A stretch of DNA of 64,000 bases, taken from NCBI RefSeq assembly GCF_048771995.1, contig NC_133027.1:100500501-100564500 (forward strand), given 5' to 3'. Below the pieces are notes generated by a model. The model had not been told where the DNA came from and made no database searches. It saw nothing but the letters and a program-made list of their open reading frames with translations. Positions 39,895-50,929 of this stretch are shown piece after piece; position 1 is the stretch's first letter; every line of letters begins with the position of its first letter. A program made the position numbers and the translations under genes. This DNA is from Taeniopygia guttata. Its lineage: Eukaryota; Chordata; Aves; Passeriformes; Estrildidae.

Positions 39895-40535
39895 GTTTCA
39901 GCACGGGGCGTTGATATTTCTGCCCAGGGCTCTCTCTGCAGCACCCCTCGGTGCGGATGCCGCGGCGGCTGGACCGGGAGCGGCTCAGCCCCGGGAGATG
40001 CTGCAGCTCAGCCCCGGGAGATGCTGCAGGCTCAGCCCCGGGAGATGCTGCAGCTCAGCCCCGGGAGATGCTGCAGCTCAGCCCCGGGGGATGCTGCGGG
40101 CTCAGCCCCGGGAGATGCTGCAGCTCAGCCCCGGGGGATGCTGCGGGCTCAGCCCCGGGAGATGCTGCAGCTCAGCCCCGGGAGATGCTGCAGCTCAGCC
40201 CCGGGAGATGCTGCGGGCTCAGCCCCGGGAGATGCTGCGGGCTCAGCCACGGGAGATGCTGCGGGCTCAGCCACGGGAGATGCTGCGGGCGCAGCTTTGC
40301 GCCCTCCGATCTCCCTCCCGGCGTGCTGCCAGCTTCGCTCCGGGCTGACGCTCTCCCCTTTGGGGGCCCTCACAAGGTTCCCGGTGCTGTGGAAGCCCAC
40401 GGTTCTGGCAGGAGGACGGGGATGCCGGTGGTTCTCGGGGAGCCCCCGCCCCGCCTGCCCCGCAGCGCTGGCTCCGATTAAGGCAGCGTGGAGGGGGTTC
40501 CAGGGCAGGGCCTGCCGGACCCACACTCCGGTGGT
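39895..40535. promoter_or_regulatory. CpG island (strongest in the window)
   Basis: About 640 bp is markedly GC-rich with dense CpG, for example 'gatgccgcggcggctggaccgggagcggc' split across 39957-39985. CpG continues downstream of the tandem array to 'ctccggtgg' near 40527. A GC-box-like 'agcccccgccccgcctgccc' lies at 40442-40461. A tandem array makes up the middle half (39984-40289). In birds such islands usually mark promoters of broadly expressed or developmental transcripts. No flanking coding exon is recognisable on either side, so an unannotated lncRNA or an alternative first exon is the main possibility. Direction is unknown. Confidence 0.6.
39984..40289. repeat. GC-rich minisatellite, 13 copies of a 23/24-bp unit
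   Basis: Thirteen head-to-tail copies can be counted, starting at 39984, 40007, 40031, 40054, 40077, 40101, 40124, 40148, 40171, 40194, 40218, 40242 and 40266. Each copy starts 'ctcagcc' and contains 'gagatgctg' or 'ggatgctg'. Copies ending 'gcag' are 23 bp; copies ending 'gcagg' or 'gcggg' are 24 bp. The two types alternate irregularly in the first nine copies and become uniformly 24 bp in the last four. The last two also share a 'ccacggg' variant in place of 'ccccggg', a sign of recent local duplication at the 3' side. Confidence 0.97.
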
Positions 40536-42750
40536 TATGCTGCAGATTAATTCCCACATATGTGCTGCAGATGGGCCACGGCCCCTTTTTCCAGGCTGCA
40601 GCCTGCAAATAAACTTAGTAGCAGCTGGGGAGGGGAACCAACAGAGCCTCCTGTGCTTTAATGGGTTCTGTGTTCCCCTCCCTTCTCTAACCCATACAAA
40701 GCCTTCTATAAAGTCCCATAAACAAAGCTGTGGATATAATTTTCAATGAGAAACTTGCCACCAGGGAAAACGGTGGTCAGGAAAACACAACATACCTTTT
40801 TCTCAAAGAGGGTGTTTTGGTGTGTTTTCATAGATTAAAACCAGATTTGGCTGGTTTGAGCAAGCAGGCAAACTTCTGACCTTTTTTTTCACATAATAAA
40901 CCATCCTCTCCACCCAGCTCTGGTACCTAACCTGTCCTGAAATAGCCAAGTGGAGCATGGAGCCTGGAGGGAAGCCAGCCTCATTGCCAGGTGCAGATGT
41001 TTGTCACCTCAGCATGGACATGCCCATCTCTGAGCCCTTGTGCCCTGGTCTGGATCAAATAAAGCAGTCAAATGTGTGATTATTTTATGTTTTCAGGAAC
41101 TGGTCCTCAACAAGACCTGAAATCAAACTTTTGCAGGAATGCTTCTCCTGATCAGCCCCATAGTGTTCAGTACTTGCTGGTGTGAGATGCCAGTATGCAC
41201 CAGAAGGGGTTGTGGCTGAGAGAACAGGGAACTTAAAGCAAAGGGATTTTTGCAGCTCCACATAGAGTTCAAAATTAGGGAAATCTGCATGATTCTGTTA
41301 AGTATAGCCAAGCAAAATCAAATTGAAGAAAACTTAATATTTCTAAACCTGCACCCAAATGCAATCTGGGTGCCTTTCTTGTTTAAATAGATGCAATGAG
41401 ATAAATATGATTACTTCTTTTCAGAGGCTTCTGTGCTCAGCAACCTTTGAACCTGGAGTTAAAGGGATTATGCAAAAAACGAGGTACCTGAATTATTTGA
41501 AAATTAATTTTTTAGGCAAAGTGTCTTCCATGTAGCATGGGGCTCTAAAAAAAATGTGAGCAGCCAGGTATGTCCATGCACAGGTCTGCAGATGTGACCA
41601 GGGAGAGAAGATGGAGGTCTGGGGTGTTTGCACTGCCAGCCCTTCTGGGAGAGAACACTTTTTCCTCCTTAATGCATTCAATTCTCGGCAACAATAATGA
41701 GCACATGGGTAGATTTTGGGTGATGTGCACCTGGTTGCCAAGCAGACCACTCTTTGGTTTCTTATTCAAGTCAAAAGCATCATCTCTCTACTGTTCTAGA
41801 TTAATGTTACCAGCTTAACTTCAATTTCTTTCTTCTTTTCCATGATGCAAATGTAGCAAAGAGATTACTGATAGAAATGTTGAGACAGTAGTAAAGACAG
41901 AATTCATTTGTTGTCTAGATTTTCTCATAAACATCACTGTAAATTTGAGCTATTAAATCAAACATCAGTAATAGTCTCCTTGATGATTATGTGACTGCTG
42001 GAAAAATCACATTATTGCCCACATTCATTCTGGATAGTTTCTCTTTTAGCATTAAATTAAGAAGACAACAAAAAAAATAATTTTACAGCTTCTCCGAGTG
42101 GTTTATAAAATAAGAGTATAAAAAAATTGATAAACTGACTTTTTTGGTACTTTGGAAAAGTTGAAGAAAGAAAAAAATGGAAAAGATTGAAACAAAAAAC
42201 AACTCCCCCTCCCAAATCAAACAAACATAGAGAAAAGCAGCAAGAAAAAGAAAACAAGTTAAGGTAGTAGAGAATCTAGGGCCAGGAAGTAATCTCTGAC
42301 CCATAGAATTTTTTGCTTTTTCTTCTTTCCCTAATTTTAAAACCCATTTGGGGTTTTTTAAGTATGTGGGCCAGTGTCTGTGAGGATGCCAGTGAAACAC
42401 AAAAAGGACTGAGGAACAGGCTATTTTGAAGCCATAACTACTCAGCTGTTTTCTGTTTGCTTTGGCTGTCAGAGCTGTGGTAGGTATTTCCCATTTTTAG
42501 TCTTCACACCTTTATTATGTTTGGGTTGCATGTCAGAAATATTTCAGATGCTGTGGATGGACACTTTCTCTCAGCCCAAAGAAGAAGAGGTTCCTGTGTC
42601 CTATGGATTTCCCCTGTTCTAATCAGGAGACTTCCCCTACCACTACAGGGGCTTACCTTTGTGATACTGGTGTTGGTGCTTCCACTGGCTGCTGTAGCCT
42701 GGAGCAGGGACCTGTGAGCCTAAATAATTAAACTGTGGGCCTTCAAAATT

Positions 42751-42781
42751 AAAAAAAAAAAAAAAAAAAAAAGAAAGAAAG
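42751..42781. repeat. A22 homopolymer with (GAAA) end
   Basis: A run of 22 As is followed by 'gaaagaaagg'. It follows a 200-bp stretch (42517-42717) with a 66-codon frame ending in a hydrophobic segment. A retroposed transcript with a tail is possible but unproven, since no polyadenylation signal stands at the usual distance. Confidence 0.88.
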
Positions 42782-43639
42782 GTATAAGACTCTCAAACTT
42801 GATGGATGACAAAAACAGATCTTTTCATTTGAACCCACAAAAACTAAACTTCTTCTGACTACTACCCCTTGCAAGTCAAAGGTAACTAATGCTCAGTGAA
42901 ACTTGTCCAGGATTTGTTCTTGGTGGCTCCACTCCAGGGCAAGAGTGTCACTGTTACACATTTCAGCACAAAATTTTCTCACACTTATTAAAGAGCTTGC
43001 AATTCACATTTTAAAATATTGCTTATTAAAACTGCCTACATAAAACACTTTGAAGTAGGGACCACACCAATGCTAGACTTCTGTCATGAAAAGATGAGCT
43101 TTAAAAAGGAGGGAAAAGAGTCCATTATCCAGTGGCTTCTCACATCTGATAGCTTGCTGTCTGGCTCACATTGACACATCTTGTCACCACAGAGATGGGT
43201 CCTGCCAGCAAAGCCAGAATATCGAGTATTAGGATTGTTTGTAATCCTCTGCAGCCCCACAAAGCAGCCCAACCACCCCAGCTGGCCTTTTGCTTCTTTT
43301 CCTGTAAAACACACCACAGTAAGGGTAAACACTGCAAGTGCTGGAAGTAGAGGTTAGAGTTCAGAACAATTTGGGGATGTCAGTACTACACTGTGCCTGC
43401 CATGCTTGATGGGGACCTCCTCAGGAGGGGCTGCTGCTGGTATCTGCATTTCACTTGCAATGTTTTAAACATTCTCTTTTGGTCCCCATTATGCTTGTCC
43501 TTGGCTAAAAAAGCTTGAAGAGTCTTCTAAAAATCAGAGGAAAAAAGGCAAAAGCTCCATGCTGTATCCCTAACTGGCCTGACTGGCCTGCATCAGCTTC
43601 CTTCTGATAAAAGGTAGCAACACATGTTAATTAAATACT

Positions 43640-43760
43640 ACTTTTTTTTCCTTTTCTCTTTTTTTCCTTCCCTTATTTTCCTGTTTCCTGTCTAGCTCTC
43701 CTTCCACCTTCTTTTATTATTTTATTTTATATTATTTTATTTTCTCTTTAATTTCTGTCT
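43640..43760. repeat. Long pyrimidine-rich tract with (TTTTA)n stretch
   Basis: The sequence is nearly all T and C from 43640 to about 43712, then shifts to 'ttttattattttattttat' repeats to about 43741. Lower-density pyrimidine bias continues to about 43960. The plus-strand frame at 43761-43985 is a by-product of this composition. Confidence 0.85.
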
Positions 43761-44172
43761 GTGATTATTTTTCCATCTGTTTCTCTTTGTTACCAGCATT
43801 TCTCACAATCTTCTCTTTATTGCTACTACATTTACTTGCATATCAACTCTTTCACCATGCCCTCTCCTTTCACTTTACCTTTCTATCACTCCTTTTCTTT
43901 TCTCTCTGACTTTTTAAATGGCCCTATCTCTCTCCCACTTTCTTATTTTCCATTTCTATTTTCAGTAATGTATTTTAGAAAATGATATTTTGATAAACTT
44001 CTTCATTTTACCTCTGTAGCAAACTAGGTTAAATTCCTGCTCTTTTCCTGGAGGAAAAAAATAAAAGACAGTGAAAAGTTAGTGGAAAGATGAACAATGT
44101 GGAGAGGATTTCAGTGAAAAATACCAGGTTAGCTCACTAGCCATGTAGATATTGTCTAACACAGTTACACAG

Positions 44173-44209
44173 TTTTTTTCGGGTTTTTTTGTTTTTGTTT
44201 TTTTTTTTT
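44173..44209. repeat. T-rich homopolymer cluster
   Basis: Four T runs are broken by 'cggg' and single Gs. It resembles a decayed poly(A) tail in the minus orientation, but no element body is recognisable. Confidence 0.85.
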
Positions 44210-45964
44210 GCAAAAGCCATCTTTTCAACATAACAAAAATTCTTGTATTTATTTTTGAGCCAGTCATCAGCTATTTCTTACAGTATTCTGAAAACACCTT
44301 CTAATTCATACAGATAAAACAATGTTGTTTTCTCTGGGGTGTTTCCTGCCAGTTCAATTATAACTGATGAGTGAATTTGGAAGCACCATTTGTGGCATTC
44401 AGTGTCTAGAGTGGAAGTTTGTTTAGGACACTGATAACTCTTAAGTACACTTTATAGGAATTATGAACTACCGTAGCTATGATTTTATAGCTATTTCCTT
44501 CATAAATAGAACAGTAAATTGTTTCTGTGACTGCTACAAATGCCAGAATACAACAGGAGGCAGAGAATCACTACTGCACCCTTGATATGCTCTCTTCATC
44601 TTTCACAGTGCCAAAAGATGGTTTGGCTCTGTGTCATTCTCTTCAATGATATTTCACAGATAATTGTGTTTTGAGCAGGGATGGGTAATCATCAAATATT
44701 TTAACTCAAGGTAGCATTAGCACTGCAAAATCAACCGGGCATTTCCCTGCAGTCTTTCTTGAAAGACTTCCACTTCACCTCAGGCATCAGAGATAATTCA
44801 AGCAGCAGTAGCTCATAGGGGCTCTCACTCTTCTGGGGTGCTGCTAAGCCTGTCTCCTTGTGCAACCTGTCCTTTCTTTCCCAGGTGATACCTCCTGGCA
44901 GCGACATTTCACTGGGTTTCACTGGGGGAGCATACTAAATGTAACCATGGAAATTCAATAGCAGAGACCACCAAGGGCAGTTTTGCCTGGTTTAGTGGAG
45001 CTGGCTTGTAAAATCACAGCCATTTCCCAAACCAGCTGTGAAACCCAGTGACAGCAAATTCTGATCTGCTTACAGTACCTTTCTTAGTGAGTGCTGTGCC
45101 TGCCATGGAAAATGGCACTGCTGTCTCCTCCACTTGTTTAAAGACAGTAAGGATTACACCCCATGTGAACACACACTTGGAAAAAGAGGAGCTATCTTGC
45201 TGGGTCCCTGTTCCTGGCCTGCTTCCATGTCTTCTGACCCTACAGTGGACAGTTCTTGGGCAGCAACGCCCTTCAAAGCACTTCAAAGCTGCTGTGAGGG
45301 ACTGCAGACAAAAGGTTTTTGAAGTTTCCTGTTAGCTTGTTAGTGACAAGGAATAACAATATATTCTTAGGGTTAATCAGCTTCCATTGAACTCCCAACT
45401 TTGACGTTAACTTGACTGAGACCAGAATTTAATATCACTTTACAAATAAGTAATAATTAAATTCCTTCACCACAACATGCATCCAATCACAGTACTGATA
45501 AACTGCAATTAAAAATGCAGTAGCGGTACAAATTCATAGGCACTTGACTTTGGAAGATACAAAATTTTTACTGCAATAATTTCAGAAGTATGGAGCAGAA
45601 TAAAATTACTATCAGTTCTTCCATACGCTCTTGTTCAGGCAGGTTAGGAATGTCATTGGGAAGTTTTCCATAGCACTAGATTTAAGAGCAGACTTGCTTT
45701 TTAAAGTTGATCGAAATTTGTCTTTTAGTTTTTACCCTCTGATGTGTGCTAACAGCCAATAAATGAAATAGGAATATTTCCAATTAATTTTCTTTTTAAT
45801 CTACTTATCTCCTACTTATCTCCTCACTACTATAAAGTAAGTTCAGATCAAATATGGTGCAGAGGCACAGCAACATAATAAAGCATTGCCAAGCATAACA
45901 AGCTGCCTTTCAAGGTACATTTTTTTTTAGTGAGTTTTCTGCAGCCAAGAATAAAATTAAAAGA

Positions 45965-46486
45965 ATGGGAGAAAGACAGAGAAGGGGAATTAGCACATTT
46001 GACTCAAATATAAGCAACCCACAAAATATGTTACTAATCAGGCAGATTCCCATCATCCTACTTATCATCTTGGGCCACACTGTATGTGGTTTCTCCCCAG
46101 ATGTGCAGGATATTGAGGAATACATTCTAGAACTACACACAACAGCAAGTCTCTCAGGACATACAATTGGGACCTATGAACCCCCCTGGCAAAGGCTGTA
46201 TCTCTCATCATGCTGCATTTCTCACAGCTCACAATTAAATTGCAGTACTGATACTGGAAACCAAACTGGATTCAGAGGAGGATTAGACAATTTGGAGATG
46301 GTAGATCTGTTACTGGGTATTACCCATAATGTCCAAGTTACATCTATTTCAGAAACTCCCTCAAATGTTGACACAATCTGGAAAGAAGCTCCAGGGAGGA
46401 AACACTGGTTATATGACCTGGTCTTAAGTTTTTCCCAAAGTACCATGCAACAGCAGCAAGAGGACGTGGGCCAGATGGGCTGTTGA
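45965..46486 (+). CDS. Unrecognised 173-codon frame, possible secreted or envelope-like relic
   Basis: This is the most protein-like open frame in the window. The first 21 residues are polar. Residues 22-42 (start 'MLLIRQIPIILLIILGHT') form a hydrophobic signal-peptide-like or membrane segment ending near Cys41-Gly42, so Met22 is a plausible alternative start. The remainder has a Cys-Cys pair (83-84), a further cysteine at 93, and N-glycosylation sequons at Asn92 (NCS) and Asn99 (NQT). It has a Trp/aromatic-rich part 'TIWKEAPGRKHWLYDL' near 137-152, then a Gln-rich end. The architecture would fit a secreted or membrane glycoprotein, including an internally deleted endogenous-retrovirus envelope. 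I cannot assign a family, and I see no adjacent LTR, gag or pol. No splice or promoter signal is obvious. Chance remains possible. Confidence 0.3.
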   Translation: MGERQRRGISTFDSNISNPQNMLLIRQIPIILLIILGHTVCGFSPDVQDIEEYILELHTTASLSGHTIGTYEPPWQRLYLSSCCISHSSQLNCSTDTGNQTGFRGGLDNLEMVDLLLGITHNVQVTSISETPSNVDTIWKEAPGRKHWLYDLVLSFSQSTMQQQQEDVGQMGC

Positions 46487-46751
46487 ACAGACACAGCTCT
46501 GTGTCTAAGTAAAGAAATCAATTAGTCTTCAGTTTGTTTATTGCCTTCCTTTACTCACTGCCATTTCAGGCTGCACTCCCTTCTTGCTCTGGTGTGGAAA
46601 AGATTTTGCTATCAGTAAGGGGTTATCAGTTCTTTATCAGTAGGCTATCAAAGGTTATCACACATGGGTCAGAACCTTTGATGAAGGCAAGAGAGTTTTA
46701 CCAGAAGAGCATCTGAAGCAATAGTGGGCTGGATAAATGTGGGTTGGACTC

Positions 46752-46776
46752 TATTTATTTATTTATTTTATTTTAG
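46752..46776. repeat. (TTTA)n simple repeat
   Basis: About five tandem TTTA or TTTTA units in unique sequence. Confidence 0.88.
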
Positions 46777-47699
46777 ATGCAGACGGCAGTGACTTTATTT
46801 TAAAACTTCCTACATACCTTTCCTCCCAAATTTAAAGAAATAAAGTGACTGGACAGCACTCATTTTAACCTCCCAACATTGCAAGAACTGAAAGCTTTTG
46901 CACAAGCTCTTAAAAGTTTATGTTGTTCCCCATTATAACTGCTAATACTACATGATTGGCTTGTTAATATAGCTAACTCACCAGCAGCATTCACATTAAT
47001 TTTCACCTTTTACTGTGTAATGGTAGTGCTATTTATTAGCCAGACAGACCATTTTTAGTGATGTTATAGGAACAGAGTGTGCATTACACAACAGAACTAG
47101 ATTACACCTGCAGCTGACCATTTCTATATTTATGGCTGTCTGACATCTGTAATGAATGGCAAATGGAAAATATTTGTTTTTTACTTTGGCTCAGTAATTT
47201 TTTTTCATGTTTTAAAAATAAAAGTGAAGTGAAATACCTGGCTTTAATTAGGGATTTTAAATATCTTCAGGTCTCTTGCCAAGATGCCCTGGAGAAACAG
47301 AACAGATGCTTAGGGCAGTGCACAGGAAAGAAATTGTTAGCCAACCTCAACCATCACTGGAAAACTTGACTGAAAAAGCACATTTTGCATTACAGTTCAA
47401 TTTGTAATCACATCCAGCCCCTTTTTCTTCAAGTCTCAAGTACTAAGTCCCGTCATTGAGTGGGCATAATTTTAAGATAAGGAATTTACCATGTTTTTCT
47501 AAGAGGATCAAATGTTTTGCAAATTTTATGACAAACTGGTAGGTTTGAATGAAGTTAGGTAGTTCCAGACCTAATGTTTCATCTCACACTTATCATCTAA
47601 TTACTATTGTTAACATACATAATCTATATTTTTCTCCTCTCTCCCTCAGTCATGCAACCGTTTCAGTTATGACAAAAAGAAATCTCCTGACAGGAGAGA

Positions 47700-47822
47700 T
47701 AGAGGAATAACAACAGTATTTTTAAAAATAGAATTTTAAAGAATAGGATTTTAAAAGAATCTAAAAAAATTAAAGGAATTTAAAAAGATTTTTTTTAAAG
47801 AATAGGAATTTAAAAAAATCAA
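47700..47822. repeat. Degenerate AT-rich direct repeats ('gaattttaaa/aataggattt' type)
   Basis: Related blocks such as 'aatagaattttaaag', 'aataggattttaaaag' and 'aataggaatttaaaaa' recur between 47725 and 47818 with irregular spacing. This indicates slippage-driven growth of an AT-rich low-complexity region rather than a regular satellite. Confidence 0.7.
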
Positions 47823-49145
47823 CAGATGGAATTTCACTCAGCACACTCAAAGATAAAGGAAATACATATTGAGATATATTTTTTTGGAGAATGCAATGAT
47901 CAGAGCCAAAATAACCAGCAGTCACAAAACTGGAAAGATGGACAGTAGGTAGTCTGAGAATAATGAACAATGACTCTGGTCTCTTTCTGTTGTGAAATCA
48001 GATATTTTTGTTTTACCTTAAGGAGTCCTTGATCAAGTTCAAACAAAATGATTCTCAGATTTAAGGAATAATCATATTGACTCAATTTGCATGAAGTCCT
48101 TTTCTTATTTGTAAATAGGGACTTTATATCAAAAGTGAGCTTGTGGGCTCTCCCCTGGTCCACAGAAGGGTAAAATCTCCTTGTAAAAATAGCCACAGTG
48201 AACATTGCTTTAATGAGGAGATGTACAAAGCCGTTCTTATAAAGAGCTTTGTTCTTCCTGTTGCACTACCTATGGTCAACTGCAGGTAAAAGCGTTTCAG
48301 GGAGGTCAGAAGGAGCTTTCTCCACTCTGCTGGAGAGAACCCAAATTAAATGGTATTAAATGGAATTCACACCAGCTCTCCAGCATCAGCATTTAAAACA
48401 AATCTTTCAAATGTCCATGATTTATTCTTCCTAGAGGCAAAACTAGGGGGATTTCCCATTCCCACATTCTTCTGGTATTCAGTAAAGAGCTTTGTAACCT
48501 ACTGACAGGGCATATATCATTCTCTGTATAGATGCTGATACTACAGAGTTGGTAGGTGAATGCAACCATCAGAGTCTTTCAATCACACAGAAATTTAGAA
48601 ATATGTGAAATGAAATAGAACAGAATGAAATCTACAAAAAATTCCAGTTTAATTGCTCCTCGAAGTTAGGAAATTTTGCTCTTTGGATTAATGAAAGACA
48701 TCAACTGACAATGTCTTGGCTTGATTTTAATTTCAGCTGTGCATAACCTGCATTTTTAATGTCTGTTTTGGTGTGCGCTGTCATCTGAAGGATTTCATTG
48801 TCATTCTAATGCATGGGAGAAACATCACTTTCCATCAACTTCCTTTTCAAAACATCACATACATGTTTCCCTTTCATGTGTCTGCAGCACGGAATGGGGA
48901 TTTGATAGACAAGGTATTAGCAAGATAATCATAAACTAATGAATGGAAACTCTGCCTTCATTTCATCCTGATGGGGTTGGTAGTAGGGGTGGTTCTTTTG
49001 TTACTTCTTTATGTTGTTGTTGTTGAGGACATTCTTGTGGGTGTAATTAAATTAGTGCCAAATTACCTGAAATAATTTGTGGTTATTAAATAAACTGTCT
49101 CTGTTGTGGAAAGTGCATTGTTCCCTGGCATTCCAGAGGCTTCCC

Positions 49146-49181
49146 TTCTTTTTTCTTTCTTTCTTTTTTTTTTTTTTTTTT
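49146..49181. repeat. T-rich tract (TTTC)n and T18
   Basis: A '(ctttctttc)' stretch is followed by eighteen Ts and then 'ccag'. It mimics a polypyrimidine tract with a splice acceptor on the plus strand, but the sequence after it has no convincing coding frame. Confidence 0.85.
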
Positions 49182-50908
49182 CCAGAAGAGATTGCAGAAA
49201 CTGATCTCTGACAATACTGCTTTGTATATGTTGCCTCTTGGGTGGTGGAAGAAAAGACTAAGCCATGTCACAAAACTGCACATATGATCTACAGCTGGCA
49301 TGTCACATTATAACCAAAGAAAAAACAATCTCATGACTTACAAAAGCTCTTAAGGAGGCATCACTTGCAAGGTTAACTACAGTGGTTGACAAAAGAGACA
49401 AGGTGCAAACAATTACCGTATTTCCCTGACACTGAATAGAGTAAAAGTGTGTTGGTTCAGCCTGGTTCTCCATTGTATATTTATTTATATCTACCTGATT
49501 TCTTGGACTAAACTGCTTAATTTTCTAATAATAGCTATTTCTTGTTTTAGTGTAATATGAACCCTTTGCAACTTATCTTTACATTCAGATGTTTGATCGA
49601 CTGGTTTTTGTAACAGAGGGAGACCTCATTTGTCAATAAATATGTGTTTTTATAAATGGAGAGCTGAACAGATTTTTTTTTCTCACAAAACCTGCCTTTC
49701 TTGGTCTTTCAGTGCACAAGGATTCTGTAACAGTAATTCTTCACCATTTGTGTGTGACAGTTGCTTATGGTTCCTCTTGCTTTGCCTTCTGAGGTTATTT
49801 AGCTATCAGATTTCTTACTCCTGGCTGTTTCACCACCTCCAATGGATTCAGCTGCAGGAATTCTATTCTCACTACATTACATTAGTGAGGGCAAACTGAG
49901 GTGTGTCTACATTGGCTAGACATCATATATATCAATATTCACATCTTCTCCCATTTCTATTGATCTGAGACATGAGTAACTCAACCAATATCAAATGCCA
50001 CAAAGCCAACACAAAACTGACATAAATGAGAGCAGAAACAAAAGCTTACATTACACTGCAGTGTTCCTAGGGCAACTCCATTAGTATCAACTATTTGAAT
50101 TGGGTTTGCTCTGGTGCAAGAGAATTTAGAAAAATGCTTTGCTCTAACTCGTTTCACTGCTTGACAAAATGAACTGGAAAATCCCAACTAGTCTGTCAGG
50201 TTTTTTTACATTTCCCATAGAAAGTATCCATTTTAACACAATCAATACCTTTTCTAGACACTTGTCAATCTGTTTGGCCAAACAACGTTTACACAGTCAA
50301 CAAATTAAGAGATAAAAGAAGCTAATCAGGACCTCTCCAGGTACTTTCTTTCAACAAACAATGTACAATGCTTAATTTCCTACCAGGAAATTATAGCATC
50401 TACTGAGATTTCAAGATCTGATTAGTTTCAGAGGCTCAGGTTTTTAAAAAACCTGTAAATCAAAGTAAAGGTATAAGCACAGCAGCCACCCTATGCCTGA
50501 AATCTGGAGAAACCTGGTTACTGCAGCCCCTTGGGGAAGAATGGGACCCTCTAGATTTTTGCAGATAAGGTATGACTAACATTCTCATAAAGCTCAAAGT
50601 TGCCAGATATACACATTTAAAATAATTATGGTAATTAAATAGAGTTGCAAGCAGCTATAACTCCAGGCAACACCAGTTAAATGTAAAGAGAAAACATCTT
50701 CTGCATATGTTTGTGATTTATGTAATTACATGCTTCTACAAGCTACACACCATTCACTGGCAAAGAGCCATCTCTTCTTTCATTACAGTTTAGCCACAGT
50801 AAGTAACATACTTCATCTGTTTGAAAAGCTCCACTTAATAATGCCACTGAGGATGTATACAACGACACTGGGGAGTGAATGTGAAAAAATTAAATGTCAT
50901 TTGGCTCT

Positions 50909-50929
50909 GTGTATGTGTGTGTGTGTGTT
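50909..50929. repeat. (TG)n microsatellite
   Basis: About ten TG dinucleotides with one 'ta' interruption. No gene context. Confidence 0.9.

Larger units (their letters stand above)
40536..45964. other. Unique DNA with several low-complexity tracts
   Basis: Holds the A22, pyrimidine and T-rich tracts listed separately. The region directly 3' of the CpG island (40536-41500) has no recognisable exon. Frames at 41570-41818 and 45048-45335 are unassigned. Confidence 0.6.

Noticed and set aside
39911..40749. Overlapping plus-strand frames of 145, 176 and 242 codons through the CpG island
   Set aside because: They are translations of the 23/24-bp minisatellite in all three frames; the absence of stops follows from the repeat unit and gives low-complexity peptides without domains.
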